Assembly: GCA_017302835.1 (NCBI GenBank)
Contig: JAFLCC010000010.1
Location: 1-64,000 of the forward strand
Length of the DNA stretch: 64,000 nucleotides
Source of the DNA: Deltaproteobacteria bacterium
GTDB taxonomy: Bacteria; Bdellovibrionota; Bdellovibrionia; Bdellovibrionales; Bdellovibrionaceae
Direction: 5' to 3'
Shown here: positions 53,564 through 62,925 of the stretch, piece after piece
How positions within the stretch are numbered: position 1 is the first letter of the stretch
How the letters are laid out: the number at the start of each line of letters is the position of its first letter
Made by a program: the position numbers and the translations under genes
The notes under the pieces: generated by a model
Database searches by the model: none
The model's input: only the letters and a program-made list of their open reading frames with translations
What the model was told of the DNA's origin: nothing

Positions 53564-54286
53564 ATGAAACAAAAGTTTGACCTAGCCGTTGAAGCCAGAG
53601 CTGTTGGAAAAAGCACTTGCCGAGCACTTCGTAACGAAAGAAAAATCCCTGCTAATATTTATGGTGCTATTAAAAACCAAAATATTTACTTAAATGAAAG
53701 CGATGTCTTAAAATACAATACAAGAAAATTTGATAATACCTTATTTACTCTGAAAAGCTCTTTGCCTGAAGCCAATGGAAAAATAGCTCTTATTAAATCT
53801 GTTGATGTAAATCCATTATCTAGAAAGCCTGTTCATGTTGATTTATATGCTTTAGATTTAACTAAAGCAGTAAGAGTTTCTGTGGAAATTAAAGTTGAAG
53901 GTAAACCTCTGGGGCTAGCTGATGGAGGATTATTGAACATCGTACAAAGAGAACTTGAAATTGAAGTCCTTCCTAATGATATCCCAGAAAGTATCATTAT
54001 AGATGTTTCGCATCTAGGTGTTGGCGATTCATTCCACGTATCGGAGCTCAAACTTGCGCCGGGTGTGAAGGTACTCTCAGCGCCTGAGCTGACAATTGCC
54101 GTTGTTAACCTCATTGAAGATGAAGTTGTCACTCCAGCAGCAGTTGCTGCCACGGCGACTGCTGCAACGGCGACTGCTGCCACTGCAGCCGCTCCTGCGA
54201 AAGATGCCAAAACACCAGCGGCCAAAGCTCCAGCAAAAGATGCTAAGGCTCCTGCTGCCAAACCCGCCGGAGATAAGAAGAAATAA
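53564..54286 (+). CDS. rplY: 50S ribosomal protein bL25 (CTC form)
   Basis: This ~240-residue protein binds 5S rRNA. The N-terminal L25 domain (R-A-V-G-K-S-T-C-R-A-L-R-N-E-R-K-I-P-A) is followed by the CTC/TL5 C-terminal beta domain (H-V-D-L-Y-A-L-D; V-L-P-N-D-I-P-E-S-I) to ~190. A low-complexity Ala/Lys/Pro tail (~50 residues) ends it. I start at the ATG 53564 after AGAGGA. It lies directly after the hairpin array and 2 bases before pth. Confidence 0.93.
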   Translation: MKQKFDLAVEARAVGKSTCRALRNERKIPANIYGAIKNQNIYLNESDVLKYNTRKFDNTLFTLKSSLPEANGKIALIKSVDVNPLSRKPVHVDLYALDLTKAVRVSVEIKVEGKPLGLADGGLLNIVQRELEIEVLPNDIPESIIIDVSHLGVGDSFHVSELKLAPGVKVLSAPELTIAVVNLIEDEVVTPAAVAATATAATATAATAAAPAKDAKTPAAKAPAKDAKAPAAKPAGDKKK

Positions 54287-54288
54287 AA

Positions 54289-54852
54289 ATGTGGCTTATT
54301 GTAGGACTGGGTAATCCTGGATCTGATTATCAACTCACCCGCCATAATATTGGATTTATGGCGGTTGATTTTTTTTTAGGGGATAAAAAAAATTCACTTG
54401 AGAAAAAAGAATTTAAGTCTTTTTTATATAAGACAAAAAGTCAAAATACAGACTTATTGTTTTTAAAACCCCAAACATTTATGAACTTGTCTGGAAATGC
54501 CGTTTTGGAAATCACTCAATTTTACAAAATCCCTCTGGCTCAAATCGTTGTAATACATGATGAAATTGATCAAGAATTTGGGAAAATCAAAATTCAAAAA
54601 AATCGTGGCCATGGAGGACATAACGGCATCAGGGATATCTCCGCAAAATTGGGTTCAAGTGATTACCTCAGAGTCCGCCTTGGTGTCGGACGACCGCCAC
54701 ATCCTAATATGGATGTAGCTGACTATGTTTTACAAAAGTTCAGTAAAGAAGAATTTGCTGAACTTCCAAACTTTCTTGAAAAAAGTGTTCGTGCTATTGA
54801 AAGTTTAATTTTAGATGGATTTCAAATAGCTGCTACAAAATTTAATCAATAA
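54289..54852 (+). CDS. pth: peptidyl-tRNA hydrolase
   Basis: This 187-residue enzyme releases peptides from stalled peptidyl-tRNA. The motifs are G-L-G-N-P-G, the catalytic His in T-R-H-N-I-G-F, F-M-N-L-S-G, V-I-H-D-E-I-D and G-H-G-G-H-N-G-I-R. The order rplY-pth-ychF is widely conserved. Confidence 0.96.
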   Translation: MWLIVGLGNPGSDYQLTRHNIGFMAVDFFLGDKKNSLEKKEFKSFLYKTKSQNTDLLFLKPQTFMNLSGNAVLEITQFYKIPLAQIVVIHDEIDQEFGKIKIQKNRGHGGHNGIRDISAKLGSSDYLRVRLGVGRPPHPNMDVADYVLQKFSKEEFAELPNFLEKSVRAIESLILDGFQIAATKFNQ

Positions 54853-54895
54853 CGCGAGTTCGCGTCAAAAGTATTGAGTGAGGAGAACTTCAAAA

Positions 54896-55996
54896 ATGGC
54901 ATTGCAAGTTGGAATTGTTGGTTTACCCAATGTTGGAAAAAGTACTCTTTTTAATGCTCTGACTTCGGCTAAGGCTGAGGCCGCTAATTACCCCTTTTGC
55001 ACCATCGATCCCAATGTTGGCGTTGTTACTGTTCCTGATAAAAGGCTCGAACTCATCACTCAGTTTATTAAGCCTCAGTCCGTCGTTCCAACGACAATTG
55101 AATTTGTAGATATCGCAGGGATTGTGAAGGGCGCCTCTAAGGGGGAAGGACTAGGAAACCAATTCTTAAGCCATATTCGACAGACCGATGCTATTGTTCA
55201 TGTGGTCAGATGTTTTGATGATTCTAATATTATTCATGTGTCTGGAAGTGTTGATCCCCTAAGAGATATGGAAATTATTAATACCGAACTGATGTTAGCT
55301 GATTTAGACTCTGTAGAAAAAAAATTACAAAAAAGCGAAAAGTTAGCTAAAATGTCCCAGGACAAAAAAGTAAAAGCGGAATATGAAATTACCAAAAAAG
55401 TCCATGAAGCTCTCAGCAAAGGACTGCCTGCAAGATCTGTCGCTATTGAAGAAATGGAGCAATCCTTTTATAAAGACATGCATTTACTCACTTCAAAACC
55501 TGTTTTGTATGCCTGCAATGTGTCCGATACAGATTTTTCAAATAATGGAAATGATTGGGTTCGCTCCGTAGAGAAAAGAGCACAGGAGGAAGGAAATAAA
55601 ACCGTAATGATTTGTTCAGCCATGGAGGCCGAAATTGCACAGCTCCCTCTTGAAGATAGAAAAGAGTTCTTAGCCTCTTTAGGAGCCACTGAACCTGGAC
55701 TAAATCGACTTATCCGTGAAGCCTACTCCCTGCTTGGACTCAATACTTATTTTACCGCTGGTGAAAAAGAAGTGCGCGCCTGGACAATAAAAGCCGGGAC
55801 CAAAGCTCCAGGTGCTGCTGGCGTGATACATACTGATTTCGAAAAAGGATTTATCCGTGCAGAAACTTATCATTGTGAGGACTTATTTAAATTTAAATCG
55901 GAATCTGCAGTTAAAGAGGCCGGAAAATACCGCCTAGAAGGCAAAGAATATTTAGTTAAAGATGGTGACATTTTATTTTTTAGATTTAATGTCTAG
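54896..55996 (+). CDS. ychF: ribosome-binding ATPase YchF
   Basis: This 366-residue Obg-related P-loop ATPase has G-L-P-N-V-G-K-S-T (G1), F-V-D-I-A-G-I-V-K-G-A-S-K-G-E-G-L-G-N (G3 and beyond), a helical insert and a C-terminal TGS domain (Y-F-T-A-G-E-K-E-V-R-A-W-T). An AGGAG site seven bases before fixes the ATG at 54896. Confidence 0.95.
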   Translation: MALQVGIVGLPNVGKSTLFNALTSAKAEAANYPFCTIDPNVGVVTVPDKRLELITQFIKPQSVVPTTIEFVDIAGIVKGASKGEGLGNQFLSHIRQTDAIVHVVRCFDDSNIIHVSGSVDPLRDMEIINTELMLADLDSVEKKLQKSEKLAKMSQDKKVKAEYEITKKVHEALSKGLPARSVAIEEMEQSFYKDMHLLTSKPVLYACNVSDTDFSNNGNDWVRSVEKRAQEEGNKTVMICSAMEAEIAQLPLEDRKEFLASLGATEPGLNRLIREAYSLLGLNTYFTAGEKEVRAWTIKAGTKAPGAAGVIHTDFEKGFIRAETYHCEDLFKFKSESAVKEAGKYRLEGKEYLVKDGDILFFRFNV

Positions 55997-55998
55997 TA

Positions 55999-57471
55999 AT
56001 GATCAATTTTTTAAAACTCAGCGCCTTTGAATTGGCTTCTTTGGTAAAAAAAAAAGAAGCGACCCCATTAGAAATTTTTGATGTTCATGCTGAATTAATT
56101 GAAAAATACAATCTCATCTTAAATGCAGCCGTTGAACTCAACCTTGAAAACGGTCGTAAACAAGCTCAAAAATATACCTCTGGTCTCATGAATAAAAAAG
56201 AGCTTCCTCCTCTTTATGGAGTTCCCTTTACCTGTAAAGAAATGTTTTCTATTAAAGGATTTAAACGAACTGGGGGAAATGTTTATTACAAAAATCAGGT
56301 AAGCACCGAAACAGCCACTATTTTTGATCGTATTTCCAAGGCTGGAGGCATTCTTTTAGCGACAACCAATGTCCCCGAATTTGGATTTTGGTTTGAAACA
56401 AACAATCAAGTCTATGGACGCACCTCAAACCCCTATAACGAAAAGAGAACTTCCGGAGGAAGTAGCGGTGGTGAAGGGGCCTTGATCGGCTTAGGGGCAA
56501 GCCCCTTTGGCCTAGCCAGTGATATTGGCGGGAGTATCCGAATTCCTGCTTCATTTTGTGGAGTATTTGGCCATAAACCTTCGGCAGGAATTATTCCACT
56601 GACGGGTCATTTTCCTATGAGCCATGCGACTCTTAAGGCTTTGCCTCTCGATAAGTACCCAATGACCACGGCAGGCCCTCTTTGTCGATCCGCTAAAGAT
56701 CTACGCCCCTTGATTCAAATCTTAAAAGGACCAGATGGTATAGATCCACGATGTCGAGCCGTTGAATTCGATTTAAAGATTTCTAAGCCTAAAAAGATTT
56801 TTTTTATTTCAGATCCTCTGATTCAAGGTGCAAGTTCCACTTCTCTAGAAGTGCAAAACTGCATCATAAAATCTGTTAATTATTTAAAAGAAGTAGGCTA
56901 CCCAACTGAAGAGCTTCCGCGAGATTTTTTTATTAAGGGCTTAGATCTTTGGTTTAACATTCTTAATAAAACAGATCACGTCCCCTTTGCCGATCTCGTT
57001 TCTCCAGAGAAAAAACTCAATTTTTTACAAGAACTACCCAAACTCATTTTAGGTACCTCCTCTCATACCTTACCAACCTATATCTTAAGCCTTATGGAGT
57101 TTGTTAAAGATAAAACTAAAGATGAAACAACTTCATTAGAAATTGCTAGATTAAGCTCACTGCTAGATCAGTTAAAATCAAAATTAAATCGCTTATTAAA
57201 TAATGAAAATGTTCTTTTATTCCCCACTCAACCCCAACCGGCGCCTTTGCATGATTATCTTCTCGCAACCCCCTTTGATTATATCTATTGTGGAATCTTC
57301 AATGCTTTAGAAAACCCCTCAACCCAAGTACCCATTGGGATGAGTTCCAAAGAGTTACCTATCGGAATGCAAATTGTGGGACCTTTAAACTATGATCACC
57401 TAGGAATCAGTTTGGCAGAAGAACTGGAACTGGCCTTCGGCGGCTGGACGCCCCCTCGATTTAAAAGTTAA
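55999..57471 (+). CDS. amidase-signature family hydrolase
   Basis: This 490-residue enzyme of the amidase-signature superfamily has a Ser-cisSer-Lys triad. Lys is in P-F-T-C-K-E-M-F; the signature reads G-G-S-S-G-G-E-G-A and A-S-D-I-G-G-S-I-R-I-P-A-S-F-C-G. It resembles fatty-acid-amide hydrolase-like enzymes more than GatA, as no gatB or gatC is nearby. The substrate is unknown. It starts two bases after the ychF stop. Confidence 0.88.
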   Translation: MINFLKLSAFELASLVKKKEATPLEIFDVHAELIEKYNLILNAAVELNLENGRKQAQKYTSGLMNKKELPPLYGVPFTCKEMFSIKGFKRTGGNVYYKNQVSTETATIFDRISKAGGILLATTNVPEFGFWFETNNQVYGRTSNPYNEKRTSGGSSGGEGALIGLGASPFGLASDIGGSIRIPASFCGVFGHKPSAGIIPLTGHFPMSHATLKALPLDKYPMTTAGPLCRSAKDLRPLIQILKGPDGIDPRCRAVEFDLKISKPKKIFFISDPLIQGASSTSLEVQNCIIKSVNYLKEVGYPTEELPRDFFIKGLDLWFNILNKTDHVPFADLVSPEKKLNFLQELPKLILGTSSHTLPTYILSLMEFVKDKTKDETTSLEIARLSSLLDQLKSKLNRLLNNENVLLFPTQPQPAPLHDYLLATPFDYIYCGIFNALENPSTQVPIGMSSKELPIGMQIVGPLNYDHLGISLAEELELAFGGWTPPRFKS

Positions 57472-57479
57472 GGGCGAGG

Positions 57480-57662
57480 GTGGGGCCGGCAACTATTTAT
57501 ATCTTAGAGGCGGCTCTTTCACGAGTTAAATCAACATTGAAAATGTCCAATGATAAACTAATTTCCACTGGTAATCAAAAATTCGATACAGAGTTCAATC
57601 GAATTAAACAGATAGAAGAGATTGTAGATAGAGTGATTCATGGTAACTTCTGGCACTCCTAA
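57480..57662 (+). other. short open frame of doubtful status
   Basis: A 60-codon frame downstream of the amidase-signature gene has a helical charged C-terminus (F-N-R-I-K-Q-I-E-E-I-V-D-R-V-I-H-G). It has no clear ribosome-binding site and no family match. It may be a gene fragment. Confidence 0.25.
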
Positions 57663-57687
57663 TGCTGTAAAAATTCTGGTTTTTCTT

Positions 57688-58833
57688 TTAGGTTTTCTGA
57701 GGATTCAAAATTTTCAGAATATTACTAAAAAACAATTGGGCGGGTAGAACTCGTATTCCATGAACTAATTTTTCCTCGGAACCACCATAAATAAAAATTG
57801 TTTCTGCCATGGGATAGTCTTCCTTAAATAGCAGTAAGGATTCAAAATCTTCTTTCCTCAAACGAGATGAAGGTTTAACCTCCACTGCAATGAATCTATT
57901 AGGTCCATATAAAATAAGATCAACTTCCTGATGTTTTCGTGTATGCCAAAAGAAAAGTTCATAATTCCACTCACAAAGATCATTGAGAGCACGAACATTC
58001 TGCATGACTAAGGTTTCCAGAGCAAATCCATGAATTTCACTTTCCGAGTCGAGGGGACCTCTGGGACGAATCCCTCGGTAAACCCCAGCATCAAAAAAGA
58101 AAAATTTGTTCTTTGCTATCACCTCTCTTTTGGCCCTCTTTGAAAAAACGGGAAGTTCAAAGGAAATTAACAAGTCTCTCAAAATGGAGAAATAGTCCTC
58201 AACGGTCTTTCGCTCAACGGCACAATCCCCAGCCACTTTTGAAATATTCAATGGCGAAGCTTGAGAAAAACTCGCTGCCTGCAAAAATCGACTGAATGCA
58301 GGTAGATTTCGGGTTAACCCCTCCAGCTGAACCTCCTCTTTAAGGTAGGTTCGAATATAGCTCTGAAGATATTTATGGGGGTCCATCGCCTGGGTCGCCA
58401 TGGGTAAAAGACCAAACATCAGAGCCTTTTTAAGATCAAAATCTCCTTTCATCTCAACGCTAGTCATAGGATGAAAATGGTACGTGTAAGCTCGTCCAGC
58501 CAGAAGATTTACACCGGCCTTTCGTAATTTTCTGGCGCTAGAGCCAGTCAGAACAAATCGATATTTTTTCAATTCTATCAATCGATGAACTTCTTCCAAA
58601 AGATGCGGAATCTTCTGGACCTCATCAATAATGACAGGCCACTCTTCGTTTACAATAAATCGTGAAATTTCCTTAGGCTGCGCCGACAATAGATTGTAGC
58701 TCTCGTCATCTAAAAGATCGATAAAATTACTATTGATATAATTTGATTTTAGCCAACTTGATTTGCCGGTCCCCCTGGCTCCAAAAAGAAAATAACTACT
58801 CTGCGTGTCTGGTCTAAAAATTCTGGTGTACAT
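57688..58833 (-). CDS. AAA_14/DUF4143 ATPase
   Basis: This 381-residue protein has Walker A G-A-R-G-T-G-K-S-S (~residue 18), Walker B P-V-I-I-D-E-V-Q (~66) and sensor T-G-S-S-A-R-K-L (~96). A winged-helix region and the DUF4143 nuclease-like C-terminal domain (E-V-D-L-I-L-Y, V-E-V-K-P-S near residues 305-325) follow. The family is widespread, often horizontally moved, and its function is poorly known. It stands alone on the minus strand. Confidence 0.88.
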   Translation of the reverse strand: MYTRIFRPDTQSSYFLFGARGTGKSSWLKSNYINSNFIDLLDDESYNLLSAQPKEISRFIVNEEWPVIIDEVQKIPHLLEEVHRLIELKKYRFVLTGSSARKLRKAGVNLLAGRAYTYHFHPMTSVEMKGDFDLKKALMFGLLPMATQAMDPHKYLQSYIRTYLKEEVQLEGLTRNLPAFSRFLQAASFSQASPLNISKVAGDCAVERKTVEDYFSILRDLLISFELPVFSKRAKREVIAKNKFFFFDAGVYRGIRPRGPLDSESEIHGFALETLVMQNVRALNDLCEWNYELFFWHTRKHQEVDLILYGPNRFIAVEVKPSSRLRKEDFESLLLFKEDYPMAETIFIYGGSEEKLVHGIRVLPAQLFFSNILKILNPQKT

Positions 58834-58876
58834 AGTTCTATTTTGATTTAAAAAATGGAACTATGCAACCCATTTT

Positions 58877-60556
58877 TTACTTTTCTAAGGCTCTATAGAT
58901 CATTTCTAGATTTGATAATAAATAATTCTGATATCGAAACTTCTTATCTTTAGAAACAGAAAAACTTTCACCATTTAAGGTTCCAGAAATTGGTATTTTA
59001 GCTTCTTTTGCAAGGTGCTCAATGTAGGAATTGTTTGCTGATTCTTCTCTAAAGATAGGAATTTTTTTATTTTTTTCAATCAATTTCCTCAGTTGGATCA
59101 ATTCAATAGGTTTTGCATGATCATGGCTTGCAAAACCTGAAGGCGAAAAAATATCTATTTGGTATGCCATTCCTAGATAAGAAAAGGAATTATGTGAAAC
59201 AATGATTTGTTTTAAGGAAATCTCATTAAAAAGTTTTAAATATTTTCTATGCAAAGATAAAATACTTGTTTCAAATCTTTTAAAATTAGAGTTTAACTTT
59301 TCCTTTTCTTCTGGAAGCAATAAGAGCAACTCCTTCAAAATACGTTTACAAATATAAATGACATTTAAGGGATGATTCCAAATGTGGGGGTCTTTATCTT
59401 TCAAATAGGGAATATTTTCTGATAAATTGACTATTTTTAAAGTTGGAAAACGCTTTACCATATCTGAAATATTAAAATTTTCAAAACCAAGTCCAATCAC
59501 GAAAAAAAGATTCGCTGATTTTAACTTAACAGTATCCGTTGGTAAGATAGAATAACTATGAATCGATTTCTCTGCAGGAATCAAAGAATCAACACCTAGA
59601 GTTTGAGTCGTGACGCCCTCAAGCAGTTCATCCCCGATCGACTTTAACAACGAGAATGAATACAGAACTCTTGGTCCATGGATGTTGGAGTTTGAGTCTG
59701 CCTTTACATTAAATGGGATACATAAGATAACTAAGATCATCAGCTTCTTAAATCTTTGCAGAGGTAAGATCGTCAGAAATAATAAACCGCCAAACAAAAT
59801 AATAGAAGGCCCTGTTGGTAAATTAAATTCAAATGATAATAGAATTCCTGTAAATGAAATAATCCAACCAAAAAATGCAGCCAACAATATTTGTTTTTTA
59901 ATAGCTCTGGCAAAAAGTTTGGCAATCATGGCTGGAATAATTAAAAAACCGAGTGCTAAGATTGTTCCCACAGAATAAAAGGAAAGAATTAAAACCCACA
60001 AAACCAGGAAGTAAAATATATTTTTTATTCGCGATTCAGAAATTTTTAAAAATTGACTGTACTCAGGGTCGACAATAGTTTGGATTAAAGATTTATAAAT
60101 TAAACTAAAACCTATTAAAACTAGAATGCCTGACCCTGCAATAAGATATATCCACTCCTTAGGCATCAATAAAATATTACCAAAAAGAAAATGCATTAAA
60201 TCGATTTTCACATCAGAAATTGATAGCAAAATAATACCCAAAGAACTTAATGTTAAATAAATTAAAGCGAGAACGCTGTCATCTTTTAAAAATGATTTTT
60301 CTGTAATCCAAAACATCAAGCCTAATACAACCAAGCCAGCGACGAGCCCACCGAGGAGAAGACCTAGCGTTGAAAAACCGAAGATCATCAAGGAGAGAGC
60401 CATTCCAGGTAACAAGGAATGGCTGATGGCATCTCCCATTAAACTCATCCGTTTAAGAGTCAAAAAAACCCCTAACGGAGCGGCAACAAGACTCAATAAG
60501 AAACTGGTCGTCACGGCATAAATGAAAAAATCGTTATTTAGTAATTCAAACATCAA
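58877..60556 (-). CDS. metal ABC transporter permease fused to substrate-binding protein
   Basis: Residues 1-275 are a ZnuB/TroC-type permease: M-S-L-M-G-D-A-I-S-H-S-L-L-P-G, G-T-I-L-A-L-G-F-L-I-I-P-A. Residues ~290-559 are a ZnuA/TroA-type binding domain: H333 (H-S-Y-S-I-L-P-T-D), D-P-H391-I-W, S-H455-N-S-F, and a Glu (N-G-E-S-F) where the fourth ligand is usually Asp. A hydrophobic segment (~272-285) joins them and would place the binding domain in the periplasm. It should import Zn2+, Mn2+ or Fe2+. Its start overlaps the ATPase stop. The frame is clean, so it is a true fusion. Confidence 0.9.
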   Translation of the reverse strand: MMFELLNNDFFIYAVTTSFLLSLVAAPLGVFLTLKRMSLMGDAISHSLLPGMALSLMIFGFSTLGLLLGGLVAGLVVLGLMFWITEKSFLKDDSVLALIYLTLSSLGIILLSISDVKIDLMHFLFGNILLMPKEWIYLIAGSGILVLIGFSLIYKSLIQTIVDPEYSQFLKISESRIKNIFYFLVLWVLILSFYSVGTILALGFLIIPAMIAKLFARAIKKQILLAAFFGWIISFTGILLSFEFNLPTGPSIILFGGLLFLTILPLQRFKKLMILVILCIPFNVKADSNSNIHGPRVLYSFSLLKSIGDELLEGVTTQTLGVDSLIPAEKSIHSYSILPTDTVKLKSANLFFVIGLGFENFNISDMVKRFPTLKIVNLSENIPYLKDKDPHIWNHPLNVIYICKRILKELLLLLPEEKEKLNSNFKRFETSILSLHRKYLKLFNEISLKQIIVSHNSFSYLGMAYQIDIFSPSGFASHDHAKPIELIQLRKLIEKNKKIPIFREESANNSYIEHLAKEAKIPISGTLNGESFSVSKDKKFRYQNYLLSNLEMIYRALEK

Positions 60557-61188
60557 TCCACTTCCTGACTATGATGGAAACAGGGATCAATGATTCCTGA
60601 ATCTACTTGGCTTAAAGAAAGGATTTGGTCACATTTCTCTGAAACGAATTTGGAATCATGAATGGATAACAGTATGGTTACCCCTTTTTTATTTAGTTCT
60701 ATCAGAAGATTTTTTAGAGATACTGCCGTTGGCTCGTCAATATTGCTTAAGGGTTCATCCAAAATTAAAAATTGAGGTTGATTGACGATACTTCTTGCAA
60801 ATAAAACCTTTTGAAATTGTCCTTGGGAAAGCTCATTTAAAAAAGATTTTTTTAAATTCAAAATTTGGCAACTTTCATAAACATCAAATGAATCTATGGC
60901 TGAAGCCTTTCTTCTTGCAAGCTCGACATATTCTTCAACGGTGATTGGGAAACTTCGGTCAATCGAATAAGACTGCGGTAAATAGCCAATAGACTCCGTA
61001 TTTAAATGAACATGCCCTTTATAAGAAATAATACTTAAAATCGCTTTCAGAAAAGTACTCTTACCACTGCCGTTGCTTCCAGTAAGAGCTACAAATTGCC
61101 CAGGCTTAATAGAATAATTTAAATTATCAAAAATAGTTTTTTTACCAAATGCAACGGAAAGATGATGAACATCAAGAATGTTTTTCAT
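60553..61188 (-). CDS. metal ABC transporter ATP-binding protein
   Basis: This 211-residue ABC ATPase has Walker A G-S-N-G-S-G-K-S-T (~36), Q-loop L-P-Q-S-Y, signature L-S-Q-G-Q (an L-S-G-G-Q variant), Walker B F-L-I-L-D-E-P and H-loop S-I-H-D. It is similar to ZnuC/TroB, slightly short. It overlaps the permease-binding-protein gene (ATGA), so they form one transporter. Confidence 0.92.
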   Translation of the reverse strand: MKNILDVHHLSVAFGKKTIFDNLNYSIKPGQFVALTGSNGSGKSTFLKAILSIISYKGHVHLNTESIGYLPQSYSIDRSFPITVEEYVELARRKASAIDSFDVYESCQILNLKKSFLNELSQGQFQKVLFARSIVNQPQFLILDEPLSNIDEPTAVSLKNLLIELNKKGVTILLSIHDSKFVSEKCDQILSLSQVDSGIIDPCFHHSQEVD

Positions 61189-61222
61189 TAGGACTGTTTT
61201 TTAAATTTATTTTTTATAAAAA

Positions 61223-62014
61223 TCAACCTTTTAAACTCCTTAGAATTCTTTTAAATTCAACTGAAATTAAAACTAAAAAGAAACTGGGAACTAGAAAAAG
61301 TAAAGGTTTTATAAATGCCAGTTTCCATCCTTCTGAAATAAGCCCTCCTAAAGAGAGATAAGGGGGAATAATGCCAATTCCTAAATAAGAAAGAAAGCTC
61401 TCTAACAAGATAAAATGGGGTAGGTGCTGGATTACCGAAGTTTTTAAAAAATTTATAGTAAATTTAAAAAAATGAGTTTGAATGAGATCATAAAAGCTTG
61501 CTCCTAAAAGCTTGGAACTTAATATAAATTCTTTTTCCAAAATTTGTAAAATTTCTAATCTAACGATTCTCGCTATTGACATCCACGAAACTAATGAAAT
61601 GGAAAGAATTAAACTAAATATAGATTTGATGATAAGATCCATATTTCTGAATAAGCTTTGCCAAAACAAGGCCAGAACACTTACAACTAAATAGCTTGGC
61701 AAGGCATCCAACAAATCGATACATCGAGGCAACCACACACTCACTCTAAATACTTTTAGAACGGATAGACTGCCAATTATAAACCCTAATAAATGGGCCA
61801 ACATCATACTAAACAATGAAATCAAAACCGACAAATAGGTGCCCTGTATACATCTTAACAAATAGTCGCGCCCTAAAGAATCTGTACCTCCAAGATAAGA
61901 CCAATTTGGAGCCAGTGAAATCACATTTACATTGACGACATTCATTCGGTTCCAAAATAAAATCGGGTAAGCTATAAAAACTAAGAATAAGAAAAATAAA
62001 TTTAATTTCCTCAT
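61223..62014 (-). CDS. OppC/DppC-type ABC permease
   Basis: This 263-residue inner-membrane protein has ~6 helices. It carries the DppC start G-G-T-D-S-L-G-R-D-Y-L and the EAA-like region S-S-K-L-L-G-A-S-F-Y-D-L-I. Its C-terminal P-Y-L-S-L-G-G-L-I-S-E-G-W also fits. It should import peptides with OppB, but no OppA, OppD or OppF is in the window. It overlaps the oppB-like gene by four bases. Confidence 0.88.
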   Translation of the reverse strand: MRKLNLFFLFLVFIAYPILFWNRMNVVNVNVISLAPNWSYLGGTDSLGRDYLLRCIQGTYLSVLISLFSMMLAHLLGFIIGSLSVLKVFRVSVWLPRCIDLLDALPSYLVVSVLALFWQSLFRNMDLIIKSIFSLILSISLVSWMSIARIVRLEILQILEKEFILSSKLLGASFYDLIQTHFFKFTINFLKTSVIQHLPHFILLESFLSYLGIGIIPPYLSLGGLISEGWKLAFIKPLLFLVPSFFLVLISVEFKRILRSLKG

Positions 62015-62925
62015 AAAGATTTCCTGTTCTCTACTTGAAGAAATAAAATGAAAATTTCAGATATTGAATTTACGACAAAATAAATGGTACCTAAAAAAAT
62101 CACACAGCCTAAAATAAGGGGCAAGTCCCTATTACTCATGGCTTCCACAAAACTGAGTCCCACTCCAGGAATCGAATAAAATGACTCAACTAAAAAGTTT
62201 CCAGAAATGAGAGTTAGAAAAGTTGCCTGTGAAAAATTAATGACGGAAGGGACAATGTTTTTAAATGAATGCCTTGTGTAAATCTGAAACAGGGATAACC
62301 CCTTGGCCTTTGCCGTTAAATTATATTGGGCCTTTGTTTCAGAGGTCCATTTCTGTAAAATTAACTCTGTAAGCTGAAATAGAGGTTTCAATGAAATAAT
62401 AAAGACAGCAAAAAGATAACTTTTGATATTTTCAGAGTCATACCTGGTTGGAACAAATTCGAATTTAAAGGCCATAATATATATTATCAAGGGAAGAAGA
62501 ACTAATAAAGGGATCGAATTTAAGAAATTAATCGTATAACCAAGATACTTTCTTAGCCTTTTGCTTAGCAATGCCAGCATTGAAAACAACAAAGCGATTA
62601 ATACAATAATCATAAAGGAAACAAGTAAAATTTTTATCGAGGACTGATACCTACTGAGAATAATTTCTTGGACTGTCATTTTAGGACTTTGATAAGAACT
62701 ACCAAAATTGAATTGATATACCTTGAATAAATATTTTTTGAGTTCAAAAAAAAAATTTTCGCTTATCTGGCTTTTTTCAACAACAATAAATTCATCTTCG
62801 ATATAACTGCCTGGAAGAAATTTTAAAAATAGAAAGGTAATCACTATTAAAAAATGGATAGAAATTAAAAATTTTAGTATTCCTTTAAAAATACTTTTAA
62901 CGATTCTTAAACTCAGTTCCAGCAT
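62011..62925 (-). CDS. OppB/DppB-type ABC permease
   Basis: This 304-residue inner-membrane protein has an N-terminal helix, a periplasmic stretch, then ~5 helices. Typical features are Y-Q-F-N-F-G-S-S-Y near residue 73, A-K-A-K-G-L-S-L-F-Q-I-Y-T-R-H-S-F-K-N (EAA loop) and F-Y-S-I-P-G-V-G near the end. It is the partner of the OppC-like protein. Its start overlaps the stop of the transglycosylase gene by one base. Confidence 0.88.
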   Translation of the reverse strand: MLELSLRIVKSIFKGILKFLISIHFLIVITFLFLKFLPGSYIEDEFIVVEKSQISENFFFELKKYLFKVYQFNFGSSYQSPKMTVQEIILSRYQSSIKILLVSFMIIVLIALLFSMLALLSKRLRKYLGYTINFLNSIPLLVLLPLIIYIMAFKFEFVPTRYDSENIKSYLFAVFIISLKPLFQLTELILQKWTSETKAQYNLTAKAKGLSLFQIYTRHSFKNIVPSVINFSQATFLTLISGNFLVESFYSIPGVGLSFVEAMSNRDLPLILGCVIFLGTIYFVVNSISEIFILFLQVENRKSL

